NCBI RefSeq assembly: GCF_009720735.1
Contig: NZ_WNKU01000017.1
Location: 20,052-84,051 of the forward strand
Origin: Heliobacterium mobile
GTDB lineage: Bacteria > Bacillota > Desulfitobacteriia > Heliobacteriales > Heliobacteriaceae
Length of the DNA stretch: 64,000 bases
Reading direction: 5' to 3'
Made by a program: the position numbers and the translations under genes. The notes under the pieces were generated by a model, which saw only the letters and a list, made by a program, of their open reading frames with translations, had not been told where the DNA came from and searched no databases. The stretch's first letter is position 1, and the number at the start of each line of letters is the position of its first letter. Below are positions 61,711-64,000 of the stretch, piece after piece.

Positions 61711-63525
61711 ATGAATAGTGAGAATCAGGCCTTGATTTTGGATGATGAAAAGTTATTCACCCGATGGTTAGGAACGGTGAAGAGTCAAGCTGACATAGCC
61801 TTATGGGAGTGGAATGTTCACACGGGTGAAGTCGTAGTTAATTCGCGATGGTACACAATGCTTGGTTATCGTCCTTATGAATTTATCGCAACTTATGAGA
61901 GCTTTCAAACACTGCTGCACCCGGATGATCGGCAGAGAGTTTTAAGTCTGCTTGAAAACCATATTATACAACGGAATGGGATTATTGACGTTGAGTACAG
62001 AATCCTTTGCAAAAACAAGGAGTACCGTTGGATTCGCAGCCGGATACTGGCGGTAGAGTCCAGCCTGAACCGAGAAATGAGCAATGTGGTGGGCAGTAAT
62101 ACGGACATTCAAAGATCGAAACTCGAAGAGATTCGCTTAAGAGAAAGGGAAAAAAGGTTCGCGCAATTTTTGGATGAAATGCCTTTAGGTGTGGCTCAGA
62201 TTGACAACAAGGGTGTCCTTATTTATAATAACGGTTCTTTAGAAAGGATATTTGGTCTAAGTCGATGGAATCTCGAGAAAAGAGGCCTAGCCTCCTTTTT
62301 ATTGGATATACGGCAACAGCGAGACTCGGATCATCTTCTGAACAAACAAACTCCTTTAGGCAGGAGTTCTAAAAAGATACTTGGTGACGGGCGGGAAATG
62401 GATGTCGAAATTCAATGGATTTATAACGATGACGAAAAAGGCAACCCGAATTATACTTTTTTCATCACAGATGTGACAGAACAAAAGAGGAGAGAAGAGG
62501 AGCTTCATTACCTGTGTTTTCATGATAATCTGACAGGCCTTTATAATCGAGCTTATTTTGAGCAAGAAATGAATCGTTTGAATACCTTTCGACAATTGCC
62601 GTTAAGCATAGTCATCGGAGATGTAAACGGGTTAAAACTGGTCAACGATACCTTTGGGCATAAAGAGGGGGATCGACTGCTTGTTTGCATCGCCCAAGTT
62701 TTAAAAAGTGAACTGCGCAATGAGGATATCATCTGTCGGTGGGGCGGAGATGAATTTGCGGTTGTTCTGCCGAAAACAGACGAAGCGACAGCAGAAAAAA
62801 TCTGCTCCCGTATTCTGAGAACTTGCAAAGAGGCTGATGAGGGACCGATCCCCTTAAATATCTCTTTGGGAGTGGCCTGCAAAACAAATCCGGAACAGAA
62901 AATAAATGAGATATTTGTACAGGCAGAAGAAAAGCTATACAGAAGAAAATTTCACGCAAGCATCGAAGTACGCAATACAATCCTTAAATCATTAAAAGAC
63001 AAACTTGCTGAGAAATATAACGAAACTCAGGCGCATATCGAACATTTACGGCAGCTTGCGATTCAACTGGGAAAAAGTTTAAAACTCTCCGATAACGAAC
63101 TAAATGAACTATATCTGCTGGCCTCACTCCATGACATCGGTAAGATTGCCATACCTGTCCACATAGCATCTAAAGAGGAAAAATTAAGAGTAGAAGAATG
63201 GGAGATCATGAAATCCCACAGTGAGGTAGGTTATCGGCTTGTGCGAACACTCCCGGAGTATGCGCATATCGCCGATAAGATTTTAACTCATCATGAGAAG
63301 TGGGATGGAACAGGTTATCCCTTAGGGCTTAAAAGAAATGAGATACCGGTGCTTGCCCGTATTCTAGCGATCGCCGATGCTTTTGATGTTATGGTGAATG
63401 GAAGACCGTACAAAAAACCGTTGAGCCTTGAAGAGGCGCTACGAGAACTTGCCAAGGGGGCAGGAAGCCACTTCGACCCTGCTATGGTGGAAGACTTTTT
63501 TAAGATTATCCCGAGAGTTCAATAG
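61711..63525 (+). CDS. Soluble PAS-PAS-GGDEF-HD-GYP cyclic-di-GMP enzyme
   Basis: A 604-residue protein without membrane segments. Two PAS domains (about 20-145 and 155-270) precede a GGDEF domain with intact motif (CRWGGDEFAVVLP) and RxxD inhibitory site (RNED, five residues before). An HD-GYP domain follows with complete HD (SLHDIGKIAIP) and HHEKWDGTGYP. Both synthesis and breakdown of cyclic-di-GMP are therefore possible. It shares the GGDEF/HD-GYP layout of the gene at 9800 but is cytoplasmic. The frame is open from TTG 61678; ATG 61711 after AGGGAGAAGAG is preferred. Its position after the export cluster suggests control of matrix production. Confidence 0.94.
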   Translation: MNSENQALILDDEKLFTRWLGTVKSQADIALWEWNVHTGEVVVNSRWYTMLGYRPYEFIATYESFQTLLHPDDRQRVLSLLENHIIQRNGIIDVEYRILCKNKEYRWIRSRILAVESSLNREMSNVVGSNTDIQRSKLEEIRLREREKRFAQFLDEMPLGVAQIDNKGVLIYNNGSLERIFGLSRWNLEKRGLASFLLDIRQQRDSDHLLNKQTPLGRSSKKILGDGREMDVEIQWIYNDDEKGNPNYTFFITDVTEQKRREEELHYLCFHDNLTGLYNRAYFEQEMNRLNTFRQLPLSIVIGDVNGLKLVNDTFGHKEGDRLLVCIAQVLKSELRNEDIICRWGGDEFAVVLPKTDEATAEKICSRILRTCKEADEGPIPLNISLGVACKTNPEQKINEIFVQAEEKLYRRKFHASIEVRNTILKSLKDKLAEKYNETQAHIEHLRQLAIQLGKSLKLSDNELNELYLLASLHDIGKIAIPVHIASKEEKLRVEEWEIMKSHSEVGYRLVRTLPEYAHIADKILTHHEKWDGTGYPLGLKRNEIPVLARILAIADAFDVMVNGRPYKKPLSLEEALRELAKGAGSHFDPAMVEDFFKIIPRVQ

Positions 63526-63712
63526 ACTTCTTGTTTGGATAGGGATAAATGAGGATGCCTTGTAAGGGATTGATTTACGCACCGTCATTTTCGCGAGTGT
63601 TGCAGTGATTGCGGCGAACTGGCGGTGTTTATTTATGTTGAAAGCGTAGGTGAGTCAAATTACGAGGCGAATAGCCGTACAAAAACTTTAACGATGATTC
63701 CAATAAATTCAT

Positions 63713-63741
63713 TTGACAAACGGCAGAACATCTGATAAATT
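63713..63741 (+). promoter_or_regulatory. Promoter of the tRNA cluster
   Basis: TTGACA (63713-63718), 17 bases, TAAATT (63736-63741) with a TG one base before it. The region between 63526 and here shows no gene or terminator that I can support. Confidence 0.65.
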
Positions 63742-63760
63742 TATATCTCGTCAGGAGGGC

Positions 63761-63835
63761 GGCGGCATCGCCAAGTGGTAAGGCAAAGGTCTGCAAAACC
63801 TTTATTCCCCAGTTCGAATCTGGGTGCCGCCTCCA
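63761..63835 (+). tRNA. tRNA-Cys (GCA)
   Basis: 75 bases with acceptor stem GGCGGCA/TGCCGCC, anticodon loop CTGCAAA (GCA at 63793-63795), T-loop TTCGAAT and an encoded CCA end. Confidence 0.97.
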
Positions 63836-63844
63836 TAAAAATAC

Positions 63845-63921
<77 letters not shown>

Positions 63922-63924
63922 TTT

Positions 63925-64000
<76 letters not shown>

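Overview
The window looks like chromosome from an anaerobic, flagellated or otherwise chemotactic member of the Bacillota (class Clostridia). The evidence is strong AGGAGG-type ribosome binding sites, frequent GTG and TTG starts, an NADH-linked [FeFe]-hydrogenase, a ferredoxin-type EtfA, a sigma-54-dependent dihydroxyacetone kinase operon, and a TasA/SipW-type secretion cluster. GC content is intermediate. A Heliobacteria/Peptococcales-like lineage would fit, but nothing in the window proves the genus.

Layout. 0.3-9.5 kb: a chemoreceptor, two MATE exporters around a MarR repressor with recognisable operators, a 7-bp tandem repeat, and a three-gene two-component operon. 9.8-15.8 kb: a GGDEF/HD-GYP receptor, a NosP-like protein, an iron alcohol dehydrogenase and an unusual LuxR-HTH/DUF2087/GIY-YIG-like protein. 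16.1-20.6 kb: a hydrogenase operon in which the HymA (NuoE-like) and HymB (NuoF-like) subunits are one polypeptide followed by HydA, with a Rex-like operator on the -10 box. 20.8-26 kb: a glycosyltransferase/DUF2304/deacetylase operon, an exported unknown protein and an rRNA methyltransferase. 26-31 kb: a sigma-54 activator with an HPr-like N-terminal domain, its probable enhancer site, a near-consensus -24/-12 promoter, then dhaK-dhaL-dhaM-ptsH. 31-38 kb: a PHP phosphatase, a DNA repair methyltransferase, a secreted LRR/InlB-repeat/Calx-beta/Big_2 protein bracketed by direct repeats, and etfBA. 38-47 kb: a second chemoreceptor, a secreted M16C peptidase, a GGDEF-EAL protein translationally coupled to a BMP-type lipoprotein, and a YaiI-family protein. 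47.3-53.8 kb: glutamate synthase gltB-gltD with a structured leader. 53.9-63.5 kb: a sensor kinase, response regulator and degenerate HD-GYP protein, then four SipW-signal (TasA-like) exported proteins, a multi-membrane-pass SipW-type signal peptidase, a DUF5305 protein and a PAS/GGDEF/HD-GYP protein. 63.76-64.0 kb: tRNA-Cys, tRNA-Val and tRNA-Phe, ending on the last base.

The genes suggest cells that combine fermentative redox balancing (NADH-linked hydrogenase, EtfAB, alcohol dehydrogenase, PTS-fed dihydroxyacetone kinase) with much environmental sensing. Three intact cyclic-di-GMP enzymes and one degenerate one lie near genes for matrix or surface products. The strongest candidate for a little-described system is the 53.9-63.5 kb block. 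It looks like a self-contained SipW-dependent fibre or surface-protein export system, placed between a two-component system and cyclic-di-GMP proteins. The HPr-domain activator facing the dha operon is the second.
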